From Teratosphaeria epicoccoides (taxonomy: Eukaryota > Ascomycota > Dothideomycetes > Mycosphaerellales > Teratosphaeriaceae): DNA of 64,000 bases. This document shows, one piece after another, positions 40,885 to 51,798 of the stretch (position 1 is the stretch's first letter; each line of letters starts with the position of its first letter). Below the pieces are notes generated by a model. The model saw only the letters and a list, made by a program, of their open reading frames with translations, had not been told where the DNA came from and ran no database searches. Where the stretch lies: assembly GCA_021401465.1 (NCBI GenBank), contig JADDMT010000078.1, positions 62,001 to 126,000 on the forward strand. The letters are read 5' to 3'. The position numbers and the translations under genes are program-made.

Positions 40885-42480
40885 TCAGCCATCATCAAAC
40901 CCCTCCTCTTCGTCATCGCTCCACCCTTCCTCATACCCCTCCGCCATAGCTCCCAAAGCATCACACAAAGCTTCCCTCTCCTCAACACCCACCAGTCTCC
41001 TCGCCACTTCTTCCAACTCCCTGATTTTCCGCGCAACGCCCGTTGACGTCTCCATTCTTGCTTTGACAGCCAGCTTCTCTGGTCGGCTAGCGAATCTGAA
41101 GATCCGGGGAAACGATGAGAGGCCCGGGAACAAGAGTTGAGATTGGTAGGTCGATATGCGTGGGTCCGTTCCGGAAGTGGCGAAGCGGTCGTGGGAGGCG
41201 ATGTTGGCTTCGAGAATTGATGAGCTGGATTCCCAGTGCCCGCGCAGGTTGGTCACGGCGCTGAAGATGTGGTTTCGAGCCGATCGACGAGGTCTGTTTG
41301 CAGCTTCTGATGCAATGGTGGATTCGGGGAAGAAATCACTATCAAGTTTCTCAAGTCCTCTCTCGTCTTCGTAGCGATAGCCATTTGTGTGCCCATTAGC
41401 CATCCGTTCATCTGCATGCCCATTCACTCTTCGCCCGTCAGCCTCCTCACTCAAGCTCTCATCCACAGAAAGCCCAGCACTCGTGATCCTCCGCTTCCCA
41501 TCATTACAGAGCGTGGTCTCCATCACATCAAACGTCGCCCTGCCTGCCTCTGCCATTCTCAATCTCGTCGGCAGACTCAACGACTCAACAAGCACAGCCT
41601 GCAAAGCGCTAGTATGCCATCTGCTCCCCTGATCCATCTGCACATACCCTGGCAACGCCTTCGGACACCCTTCAATCGGTAAAATCATACTCGCACTCCC
41701 GGTAAACGACACCATGGACATCGCCGCACCCTCTGACTTGAACCTCCTCTCCCTCACGCCCCTGCCTGGCGCACTCAGCCCATAAACCCACCTACACCCC
41801 TTACCCAGCTCATCGCCGATCCTCTCCAAGTACTTCGCGGCAAACCCACCCCACGCATCCTCCCATCCTGTCATCATCTGCAGTCCTTGCAACTGATCGC
41901 ACTCCTCCAACCACGGTCGCAGATCCCGATCCAAAAGATCATGTTCGCGGTCCAGATTGAGAAACAACTCCTCGCCCGTACTCCAGCGTTCGAAGGGCAT
42001 CAGCTGGCTCTGAACTTCATATTCGTTGAGCTGTACGATACTGCGAGGGTGGTAGAATAGATGGTTGTAATCTGACCAGAAGCGGACTGTTTCCGTCGTC
42101 AAACGAGGCAAATCAACGCCTTGCTCCAACGCCTGCTGGTATGAACTCGGAGTAACGGGCGGTAGGCGTAAAGACGTGATAGCACCGCCCCACCCATCAT
42201 TGACATCGCTACCAGATTGCTCCTGCCGTCGAAGCTCATAAAGCGCATTCTCCCTCCGTAACGTCCCAAACGCACCCTTCAAATCATAGATCAGCGTCCG
42301 CGGCGTATACGTGTCTTGGCCATCGGCTCCAATGTCAGGTCTGAACGAGATATCATGGTCGGCTGGGGATTCATCTTGGCCGTCATGTTCATAAGTGAAG
42401 TACGATTCCTGCGTGTTCCAGTAATGCGTCCCAAGGTAATTTGCTTGTTGACCAAATTGCAGTGTGATAATCTCATGCAT
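40885..42480 (-). CDS. DML1: Misato/Dml1, mitochondrial inheritance protein
   Basis: A single exon of 531 residues, started at the ATG giving MHEIITLQFGQQANYLGTHYWNTQE, the conserved Misato/Dml1 N-terminus; a nearby upstream ATG would add ten unrelated residues. Dml1 is needed for mitochondrial DNA inheritance and morphology in yeast, and Misato has a tubulin/FtsZ-like fold. Family features: DISFRPDIGADGQDTYTPR, LIYDLKGAFGTL, the HPRSIVQLNEYE segment, and FERWSTGEELFLNLDREHDLLDR. The C-terminus ends in an acidic Glu/Asp tail. Length and order match fungal Dml1. Confidence is high. Confidence 0.93.
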   Translation of the reverse strand: MHEIITLQFGQQANYLGTHYWNTQESYFTYEHDGQDESPADHDISFRPDIGADGQDTYTPRTLIYDLKGAFGTLRRENALYELRRQEQSGSDVNDGWGGAITSLRLPPVTPSSYQQALEQGVDLPRLTTETVRFWSDYNHLFYHPRSIVQLNEYEVQSQLMPFERWSTGEELFLNLDREHDLLDRDLRPWLEECDQLQGLQMMTGWEDAWGGFAAKYLERIGDELGKGCRWVYGLSAPGRGVRERRFKSEGAAMSMVSFTGSASMILPIEGCPKALPGYVQMDQGSRWHTSALQAVLVESLSLPTRLRMAEAGRATFDVMETTLCNDGKRRITSAGLSVDESLSEEADGRRVNGHADERMANGHTNGYRYEDERGLEKLDSDFFPESTIASEAANRPRRSARNHIFSAVTNLRGHWESSSSILEANIASHDRFATSGTDPRISTYQSQLLFPGLSSFPRIFRFASRPEKLAVKARMETSTGVARKIRELEEVARRLVGVEEREALCDALGAMAEGYEEGWSDDEEEGFDDG

Positions 42481-43130
42481 AATCCTCTTGCCTCCAGCGA
42501 GCGCTAGCACAATGAGCTTGGTCGGTCAAGGGTGAGTCGTTTAATGCGTGTCGACTGAGACATGTCTTGAGCGAAACGAGTCGCGGAAAGTCGCACATCA
42601 GCTAGCGGCGGCTGAGTCCTGACCAATCGAAGTGTTACGGTTTTCTGTGATCCAGAAACAAGAGGATTGTTTCGATGTCATAGACTCTGAGTGTTGTTGG
42701 CACGTGTATTTCGTGATAACGCAAGGTTGGTACGATAATCAGTTGCCATCGACAATTTCAAGCGAGCTCAAGAAAGTCGGACTTTTTCACGCTGCAATGG
42801 TTTGCAGTCGTTATCGACACATACGTTGTACAAGTACAAGGCAGAGTTCAATGTATTACATCCTGGCATTCAATGCCCAGTTCTCGCATCTCTATACCCA
42901 CGGAATAGACATCAATATCAAAAAAACCGCCAGGACATCTAAACGCCGGCAATGCAGATACGATGCTTGTCCTGTTGTTACCCTTGTGCCTGTCCCAAAT
43001 GGATCTGTCCTTAAATAATGCCAAGTCATCAGCCAATGTCATCATCGGTCATGCAATGATCTTTTTACAGGGTTCGAATGGAATCCTCGACCAAGCCAAG
43101 TTTGCATGCATGTCCTCATGCCTGTAGGCT
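42481..43130. other. Intergenic region
   Basis: Promoter side of DML1 and 3' flank of the large wall-protein gene. An open frame on the + strand (42632-43018) has no recognised feature and is not called. Confidence 0.5.
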
Positions 43131-45909
43131 TTACAAGAAGAGTGCAATGGCGGCAATGACTGCAATGAGGGTCATCGCTGGCTTGATGGCCACACCGGCG
43201 CCCGTGTAGTGAGAGGCGGAAGCCGAGATGGTACTAGACCCATACGCAGATTTGTAGGCAGCTCCAGTAGTCGTGGCACCAGTGCCAGTAGCCTTGGCCG
43301 GTGCGGTACCGTTGCCCGGGTTGTAAGGGCCCGCGATTGCGCTGCTAGGGCTTGTCATCGCCGAGTAAGTGCACTGGTCACAGCCCATGGTCTGGTACAT
43401 CGTGACGGTTACGGTCTCCTTCTCACTGTAGCAGACAGAAGCAGACGAGGCAGCAACTGGGGCCACAGTCGCGGCAGAGGTTGCAACGGAAGAAGCGGCG
43501 CCAGTGCTCTGAATCGATGCCTGCTGAGCACCAACGGCGTTCGAGCTGACCGAGGAGTGCTGAGCTGGGGCGGCTGTGCTAGCCATAGTAGCAGCAGGGG
43601 CGGAACCTTGAGTCGATACCTGCTGGGCGCTTGCAGCGTTCGAGCTCGCCGAAGAGTATTCAGCGGGAGCGATCGTGCTGGGAACAATCGCTGGAGCGCC
43701 GGTGCCTTGGGTCGATGCTTGCTGAGCGCTCACAACGTTCGAACTGGCGGAAGAGTACTCAGCTGGGGCGACCGAGGAGGCCTGCGGGACCGGAGCGGCG
43801 GAAGTTGCAGCGGCGCTCGCAGTCGAAGCTGTGGCAGCGCTCTCAGTTGAGCCCTGCACCGCGCTCCAACTGGCGGAAGAGTACTCAGCTGGGGCGACCG
43901 AGGAGGCCTGCGGGACCGGAGCGGCGGAAGTTGCAGCGGCGCTCGCAGTCGAAGCTGTGGCAGCGCTCTCAGTTGAACCCTGTACCGCGCTGTTGCTTGA
44001 ACCCTGTGCAGCGCTCTCGACCGTAGAACTGACCGGGACGGATGAGTAGGCCTCCGACGTCGCAGCAACCGAAGTAGCCTGCGGAGAAGCAGCGGCACTT
44101 GACTCGACCGAAGCACTTTCGACACTGGAGCCAGCTGGGGCGTATGAGAAAGTCTGCGACGTGTAGAGAGGAGTTGTGCTCTGTGCGGCAGTGGACGTCT
44201 CATGAGTCGAGATGGCGGCGGCGCTGCTAGTCTCTACGCCAGGAGCAGTGCTGACCTTCTCAGTTGAGGCGGCGCTGCTAGTTTCCACACTGGGAGCAGT
44301 GGAGACCATCTCAGTCGAGACAGCGGATGAACCCGGGCCGGAGACCGCAGATGAGGCTGCGCTGGCAGCGGAAACGGAAACGGTCTTGGAAATGACAGAG
44401 GTCAGAGTCGAATAGGTGTGGTAGACGCTGGTGTACGTGGATGACCCGCTGGTCTGAGTGGCGGTCACCGGGCAGTAGGTGGTGTAGACTGTGGTCTCCT
44501 CGGTGACAGTGACTTCAGACTCGCTGCTGCTCGAAGAAGTGGCTGCCGAGACTGGAGAGCTGCCAGTGACTGGGACAACAGTAGTACCAATCGGAATTGA
44601 GCTGGTGGAGATAACAGTCGAGGAAGCCGGGCAGTTGGTGACTTCCGACGCACAGGACGTGATGGTGACCTCTTGGGTACTGTAGAGCGTCGAGGTAGTG
44701 TACTGAATCGTCGTTTTCGTTGAACTAGCGCCGGTCACAGCGGGAGAGGGAGACGATTCAGTGGCGGCTGAGACTACGGCGCTCTGGCTCGGGCTAGCAG
44801 AGGCCGCGATCGTCGTCTGGTAGGTTGAAGTCGTGGTTGACAAAGTCGAGTACGTGGAAACAATGACAGAGCCGGAAGAAGTGGTAGATCCAGTAACAGG
44901 GCACCATGTCGTGTACTCGGTGATCACATCAGTGACAATCGAGCTACCGTATGCCGGAGTGGAAGCGGCTCCTGCAGATACAGCGGAGCTCTGGCTTGTA
45001 CTGCTGGTCAAGGTGATTGTCGATTTCTGGGTAGAAGTGGCGGTCGACAAAGTGGTGTAGGTGGAAGTGTATGTCTGGCCGCCCCTAGTCTCGGTGGCGG
45101 TAACCTGTGCAAATTGTCAGCTCTGGATATCTCCAAGCCCGCTTGGGCTATCATACCGGGCAGTACGTAGTGTACTCAGTGGTAACGTCAGTGACAACAA
45201 CCTCGCTGGCAGCCGCGGAAGAGGTCTCAGCTGGGGAGACCTCGCTGCCGCTTGCACCCGTGGTCAATGGGATCGAAGCACTCGACGAGTATGTGAAGAC
45301 AGGCTTCCCGCTGCTTGCTCCAGTGCCCAGTGGGACCGAAGCACTCGACGAGTATGTGAAGACAGGCTTCCCACTGCTTGCACCAGTGCCCAATGGAATC
45401 GAAGCACTCGACGAATAGGTGGTGAAGACAGCCGTGCTGCTGGTGGTGGCACCAGTTGCCAGTGGCACTGATGAGCTCGAAGAACCGCTTACAGGCGCAG
45501 CAGAGCTTGTAGAATAAGCGGGCTTGCCAGACTGGGTCTCTGTGATCGGGCAGACGGTTGTCGAGATGGGAATCGTCGATGTGACAACAGTGGTCGAATC
45601 GGCAGGGCAGTTGGTGATATCAGCAGCGCAGGAGGTGATGGTCACCTCGCTTGTGGCATAGACGGTCGATGTCGTGTACGAGGCGGCTGATGTGGTCGCT
45701 GCTACGCTGTTGCTAGACGAATCGCCCGTCATGCCCCATCCGCTGCCTCCAGACTCGCCTGGACCATTGGAGTCTGCGTTGCCCCAACCAGTGGAGCTGG
45801 AGCTGCCCCATCCGCTGCCACCTGATTTGCCCCATCCATTGGACTGGCCCCAGCTGTCATCGGCGTACACCGCTCCAGCGAGGGCCAAAAGAGCGAGGTT
45901 ACGAACCAT
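43131..45909 (-). CDS. Large Ser/Thr-rich GPI-anchored cell wall protein with tandem repeats
   Basis: Exons 45909-45157 and 45104-43131, with a 52-bp intron (GTATGA ... GCTGAC ... GCACAG) falling exactly between Pro and Val of a YCPVTAT motif, give 908 residues. A signal peptide (MVRNLALLALAGAVYA) precedes a Gly/Trp/Ser-rich segment (GWGKSGGSGWGSSS-type). Cys-bearing blocks of the form VTITSC-x6-CP occur twice, and T-x-YCPVT blocks recur. A 21-residue repeat (VPLGTGASSGKPVFTYSSSA) appears about three times near 45.3 kb and a near-identical 42-residue tandem pair lies at 43742-43989. The C-terminus (YTGAGVAIKPAMTLIAVIAAIALFL-like) is a GPI signal. It resembles fungal adhesin-like wall proteins; adhesion is an inference. 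The DNA repeats are prone to length change. Confidence 0.85.
43742..43989. repeat. Near-identical 126-bp tandem pair
   Basis: A unit starting aactggcggaagagtactca at 43742 recurs 126 bp downstream (43868) with only a few differences. It is in frame within the wall-protein gene and encodes 42 residues per unit. Such high identity indicates recent duplication. Confidence 0.9.
45258..45420. repeat. 63-bp in-frame tandem repeat, about 2.6 copies
   Basis: The string cgaagcactcgacga recurs at 45274, 45337 and 45400, a 63-bp period encoding 21 residues in the wall-protein gene. The copies differ at a few third positions and at one variable codon (Gly/Thr before the first block). Confidence 0.85.
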
Positions 45910-47932
45910 TTCGTCTTGTTCACTCTGAGGTATTAGTATGATCAAGCAAGATGTCGCAGTGTATTAGCGGTCATTCAACGAAGGGCTGGAGCAGTGAAAG
46001 AAAGCACTGTCTCCTGGTGATTAAGGTAGAAAAGCACAACGAGACCGCCTGTCAAAATCGCTGACGATACGGAAAGCTGAGAGATCAATGAAGAGATTGG
46101 GATGGGGCGGAGCGACATAAAAGGATGCGCAACCTGTACGTGACGACTTCAGTCTGTCCGTGCCCATATCGACACCGAGTCGCAGACTGGAAGCCGGCAG
46201 ACGTCCTGGGCATGTTCAGGAGCATGTGAGTGGTCATGGCGCCTAATAGCGATCAGCGCCCTAACCAAAGTCGATTGTATGGAGCAAAAGGTGGGCCTCT
46301 ATGCCAATTCGAGGCTACTTGCTGCGAACAAATCCGCGCTCTGCGTTCGTGTCGACCAAGCAGAGTTCGTCAGCAGGGAGCAGTTGCCCAAACGCGCATG
46401 TGGAGTCCGCTTCCTCGGGCCCAGTCATCGACCTGGAGCTACTGCAGGAACAGTGCGCTTTTAGCAGTGTTGATCAGGAACAAGTCATTGATTGAGTTCA
46501 GTCTTCGCTGCCAGTATCGGGAGAGGGGTGAGATGTCGAGACGCCTGTGTCCGTCTTGAACGGCACTCGTGCAACGGCCCAGCGGCTGCAGGTGCACGGC
46601 GCGAATTGGAGATGGGCGAGCGGTATGGAGAGAGTGAATGGTGAAGGCCGTGTGGTCTGCCACTGGCACGGAGCCGCGCACAGCGGATTGCGACGGAGCT
46701 AGTGGGTGGCGGCTGCAGAAACCAGAAGCTTTCCGCTACGATCCCCACCCATCATTTCATTGGTTATTGGTTGACTACCCAGCAATTCTGAAACGCTCTG
46801 CTGTCTCTTTTCGCGCTCTGGCCGGGCTCGTGGGTCGCAGCTAGACGTGCTCCTTCTCCTGAGTGACCACAGAAGTCGACCGTGATCCATTCACATGACT
46901 GATTCAGGAGGTTGAAACATTGACGATTGATCAATACCGCCTGCAGAGTGCGATGGTACATGTACGTATAATGCCACTGCAAGGGTTCAATAATAACAAC
47001 AACACGGATTCGGTGATTGTTGAGCATTGAAAAGCCAAAAGTGACGCGGGGGGCCCTCGGACCTGGCTCGCGCGAGGTGACGTGGTTCGCTGATGGGTGA
47101 CGACATCTCGTGTACGAGCAGTGAAGCCATCTGAATCAGCCATGCCAGTTGTTGTCGGCTGGAGGATCCGCGCCAAATCTTCACCCCAAAACAGGCTCAC
47201 GATGGTGCTGATCTCCATTTGGCTTGGCAGCATTACTTCGTACTCGACTCCACTCACGTGACGTAGGCATGGGAGACCACCGCCCATGGCGCGCAAGCAT
47301 TGCACTGCGCATGCACTGTCCCGATACGCGTGGGTTATCCCACCGAAGCAGAAGAAGCCTCACGGACGTGCCGCGCGCCCAAAGACACTGCACTGTCGAC
47401 TTGTGCTGAAGAGGATAAAAGTTAAATTCCACGTATCGCGTCCGGCACAGCTTCGCGTGGCGTGGGTATCCGCATGTTGCCATCGGCCTCGTCACCAAGT
47501 CCTTCGACGTACAGGTGCTCCAAATAGCACTCACCAACTGCTGGATCTACTCTTCGCTTGGTGCGTTGGCCTAAGTCTCCAAGTCAGCGACCCAGCCCTG
47601 TCTAGCCTGGACAATGATTTGTCGACAACGATGGTGGTGAGTGCCATCTGATCGCATTCGTGCATTGCCGGCTCAGCAAGCGGCATCCCACATTCGCACT
47701 CTCGTGCGAGCACGTACTGATCTCATGTCGGAAGCGAGCTCCGGTCGTATATTTAAGCACTTCATATGGTGTAAGTTCACGTATCGAGGCTGTGCGGTTC
47801 GGCCGGACAGTTTGCGTTGGTCATGCCAGTCTTTAAGCCCCTTTGACGGCAGACAAGACCTTACACCCGAGCAAGCACGGCCAGCAAGTCATCGTTCAGG
47901 TGCTTAAGTGCGCATTCCACACAAATTTAGGC
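45910..47932. other. Intergenic region, 2.0 kb
   Basis: The promoter side of the wall-protein gene occupies the left part. Short frames on both strands (up to 124 codons) lack recognised domains. No repeat or RNA gene is recognised. Confidence 0.5.
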
Positions 47933-49735
47933 TCAGTGTGTATCGCGGAGATCAGCATCGTGGGCGAAAAGACCTGCCACGATCGCAATAGCAGCGATTG
48001 CGGTGGAAGCTGCAAACGAGTACGTAATCCCGTCATAGTAGACCAGGCGAGCGTCCAGCTGAATCTCAGATGGAAGATTATGCAGCGCTGTGACAGAATG
48101 TCTGATATTGTCGATGATCTTCCACACACCGTCAGTATTCGGGCAGTCTTTGCAAAGTAAGCGAACGCATACCTGTGCTCTGTTTGGCACGTCTGCTAGA
48201 GCCTGTGGGAGCCTCCGTTTGAGCGTGTTCTGCACGATTGTGGCAGTGATGGCTACGCCCCAGACGCTGCCCATGGACCGGATCAAGTACACGGTTGAAG
48301 CAGACACGGCATGATCTGCTGGCGTCAGTAAAGCTTGGTTAAACTTGGAGAACAGCTCCCACACCTGCATGACTGAACGAAGCTAAAGTGGTGAACAAGG
48401 TCGCTGGGTAAATGATACCTTGCCCAAGGTTTGCGGGAAAGATGAAGACCAAGTACTTCCATTTGCTGTCACGGAAGGTAAGAGAAGTGACCAGAGCATT
48501 TCCAATGGTTAGAAAGAGCGCGCCCAGTCTGACCAGCGTTACTAGTCTCCCCCATCGTGACATTACGATGCCGGCGATGAGGCCACCAATTGGCGTAGCA
48601 AGGGAAGGAATGGCAAGGCGGGCTCCAGCAGTGGTAGCGGAGTCGAGGAGAACAACTTGGAAGAACAGCGGAAGCATGAACAGGTACTAGAGGCTTGTCA
48701 ACTGGGAGCTCGATTTCAGCTCTAAAGCACACTTACCGCATAGGCTGCCGCGCCCGTACAGACATTGGCTGTTTGCACAGCGATCGGGTTTCTACCGCGC
48801 AGCTGGCGCAGTGGAATGACGGGGATGGCGGTGGTGTTGGCTTCGACCACGAAGAAAGTGGCCAACAGCACAACGCTACCCACAAGAGAGCCAATGACCC
48901 ATCCATCGCTCCATGGCAGCTCATTGCCCCCAAGACTGAGACCAACCAATTGCGTAGAAATGGCGACCACCAACAACAGAGAACCAGTAAAGTCAACTCT
49001 AGCTTTGATGTCCTTCCATGTCGGCTTGATTTCGAAAGGATTATCGATCACTAGCCAACCGGTAACGAGAGCCAACGCAGAAATCGGCACCTGAATCAGG
49101 AAACACCAACGCCAACCGATTGAGTCCGCAATCGAGCCACCGAGTGAAGCACCGCAGATGGCACCGAAGCCGAACATGCCGTTCTGAAGAGCTTGGTACA
49201 TGCCTCGCTTGCGGAAAGGGATCATGTCAGAATTCACGATGGTGGCTGAATCAAACCATATCAGTCCTAGTCCCGCAATGAAGGCGAGGTTCTTACCCAT
49301 GGTCATCAGGCCGCCCCCTCCGAAGCCCGTCAATGCACGCATGCAATTGGCCACGACTATGCTATTCGCCAAGCCACACCCTAAACAACCGGCTGCGAAG
49401 GTGATGGTGGACACAAAGAAGCAAACTCGTCGTCCAAAGATGTCGCTGAGCCGGCCGTAGAGCGGCTGGAATGCGGTGCTGGTGACCAGGTACGAAGTGG
49501 TCAGCCAGGAGGCTGTGTTTGCAGCATCAAAATCTGAGCTGATGACTGCATATGTTGCTGCTGTGATCGTGCCGTCAAAGCCATAAAGGAAGACGTTTGC
49601 GAAGATGGCAAACTCGATCCAGAAAAAGCCTCTTGGTGCCTTCCAGTCCGCTTCCTCTGGTGGTCTTAGTAGCCATAGTGTGTCATTGGGTGGCGAAGAA
49701 GTATCGTTGTCGTCGTCTGCTGCTGTGAGGGACAT
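47933..49735 (-). CDS. Major facilitator transporter, DHA2 type (Vba/drug:H+ antiporter-like)
   Basis: Exons 49735-48737, 48686-48365, 48318-48173 and 48118-47933 with introns of 50, 46 and 54 bp encode 550 residues. DHA2 proteins have 14 membrane helices and export drugs or move basic amino acids into the vacuole. The hydrophobic segments start at about residue 40 (FFWIEFAIFANVFLYGFDGT). Motif A between helices 2 and 3 is LYGRLSDIFGRR (about 92-103), and motif C-like GASLGGSIADSIGWRWCFLI lies further on. The last exons restore the conserved RSMGSVWGVAITATIVQN and RLVYYDGITYSFAAS parts, typical of fungal Vba-type carriers. The third intron length is a multiple of three and its frame stays open, so retention is possible. 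The substrate is unknown. Confidence 0.85.
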
Positions 49736-51798
49736 GGCGCCTTAGCATCGTCCAAATGGCATAAGAGAGCTGCGTTTGAGGTGCGTGAATGACTTGCCCG
49801 CGGAATCTCTTCGGGGCGCATGTGCATCTGACTCCACGATAACAAGATGCGTGACTATAGTCCATCACCAAAAGGCGTGGTACTGCTGTAATGATGGAAT
49901 GGGATTTAGCCGCGGCCGGATCGTATGTCGTGTCCACTCATACCCGACCATGTCCCCATCGGTTCACCAGTACGGTCAATTATGGTCGCCAATGAAAGCG
50001 ATCACGCAATGCCAGCCGGGTGCTTCAATGCATACCCCGCGACGCATGAAGCTCTTCTGCAGAGCAGCTCGCCAGCTGCAAGCTCAATCAATGCTACCGC
50101 AGTAAGCCACAGCTTACGAAGCGAAAACATCCTCCACCGCTGAAAGGGGTAAGGAAATGGAGCTGCCCTAGACAAAGTGGAGAATTCGGAGTACTAGGAC
50201 GAACAAAGCCTCATCAGGGTCAACATCGCACGCGCAGCAGCAGAATAGCAGTCTGCGTACCACACCAAGCTAGCACTATCGCGTCCCAAAAGCACCATAC
50301 CAGTCGTCAACAATATCGCGTGTCCTCACCTTTTGTAGCACCATCTGCTAGATCCCAATGTGAAGTAACAGACAACCGCCTTCCCCGTGAGGCCTGATCA
50401 TACTCGCTCGTCAACGGAAACCTGGTCCAGTCAAACCGAGCGAGCAAGTCCTCAGTCGTTGCGAAGGCACCTAACGACAAGAGACGGTGCTCATGAGCAC
50501 CAGTAGCGTGAAATCGAGCATGAGGGTCTGCCCACAAACGAGATGAAGAATGCCTCTGCTATGTTGGTTGATTGTGGGTAGGGACAGGCCTGGACGATCT
50601 GATAGCGCGCCGGCTTTTGCAATCTAATGAAATAGAGAGAAAGTGGCAGTAGCCGATGGGTTGAGACTGTATGAAGCATTTGCCAATGGCTTTTTGTGGC
50701 AAAAGGTCGAGAATCTGGAAGGATAGCCTCGGAGTGGTCGAAGCGTATGTTCTATATTCCATCGACTGCAATCTGCTGTCAGCATGCTGGAGGACTGCGC
50801 ATCGACCCAGCATTGCCTTGTTTTTTTGGAGGCGTTGGAGCAACCGTAATAAGCCTCACCCGTGGTCGCCAAGAGGGAATACGCAGCATCGATAATGGCT
50901 AGACAGAAGGATTATTGCCGTCGTCCGTCTGTACGGCATATCGTCCGCGAAGTCGAGTTTCCGCGCACGGGGATCTTGCCATTTTCAACCTCATCTGCCT
51001 CGAACACAAAAAGCGCAGGAGGCTGCACCGACAGCATTACAAATCTGGAAGGCGGGAAAACTCCATGCACCGAGCAAACGTTGATGACATCGGCGATTTT
51101 CACTCGTTCTCGACGACCTGCTTGTATCCCCCCACCTCCCTTGCTAGACTTCCACCGGACCAATTCGGACGCAGCGCCCATGCAACAAGCAACAAGAGTC
51201 CCACTGCAAGACCTACACCAAAACCCAGCACCGCATGCCATATTGCTACCTATCAATACCGAGAAGCAAAAAATCGAGTTCTATTTCAACGACTAATGCC
51301 GCCGAGCATGTGCAATGCTGCCTGGACTGAGACTATTGATTTTGTTAAAGACCGCTTGAGAGCACTGGCGCTGGCAACATATATTCTTACATCGAACTCA
51401 GATCTTGGGATGGCTTAAGCTAAGCTTAATCATACCGAGGTGCTCAGCGTATGAGACCCATGTTCTAACCGTTAAACTATCCGGGCTGGTGGTCCAGCTC
51501 GCAGGCTGATTGGTTGGCGATCCGCCTTGAGTATAATATATTCTAAGTTTTATTCCCGTTGTGAGAGCCCCATGCCTGCCAAATTTCACTCGGCATCGCC
51601 TCGACAGGCGAAGCATGTCCGCCGCCTAGTACACTTACCTTCACTCATCAGGAGCCAACGACGGACGAATTGCTCCCCTCAAATTCAGTGCCTCGACACA
51701 CCACACGCGAAACACGACAAAAAGGTACACCGCAGATGCGTCACGCATGCCATCTGCAACCTTTCCACGCCGAATCTCCACAAAACTTGCCCAAAAAA
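49736..51798. other. Intergenic region, 2.1 kb, with a tRNA-like fragment
   Basis: It contains open frames near 50.9-51.4 kb on both strands (up to 167 codons) without recognised features, and a tRNA-like sequence at about 51440-51485, listed separately. The right part is the 3' flank of the LHS1 gene. Confidence 0.45.
51440..51485 (-). other. tRNA-like fragment (possible SINE head or tRNA pseudogene)
   Basis: On the - strand the bases agcccggatagtttaacggt then tagaacatgggtctcatacg resemble the acceptor 5' side, D-arm (A-box TAGTTTAACGGTTAGAA) and a CTCAT-containing anticodon region of a tRNA. No matching 3' acceptor strand (tccgggc) occurs within 100 nt, and only a weak B-box-like gagttcgatg is found about 60 nt further. 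It is therefore not a complete tRNA; a tRNA-derived repeat or pseudogene fits better. Confidence 0.4.

Noticed and set aside
43074..43090. String ggttcgaatgg resembling a T-arm
   Set aside because: The surrounding bases form no cloverleaf and it lies in the 3' flank of the wall-protein gene.
50862..51418. Overlapping frames of up to 167 codons on both strands
   Set aside because: No domain or splice support; composition is consistent with chance open frames in GC-moderate DNA.
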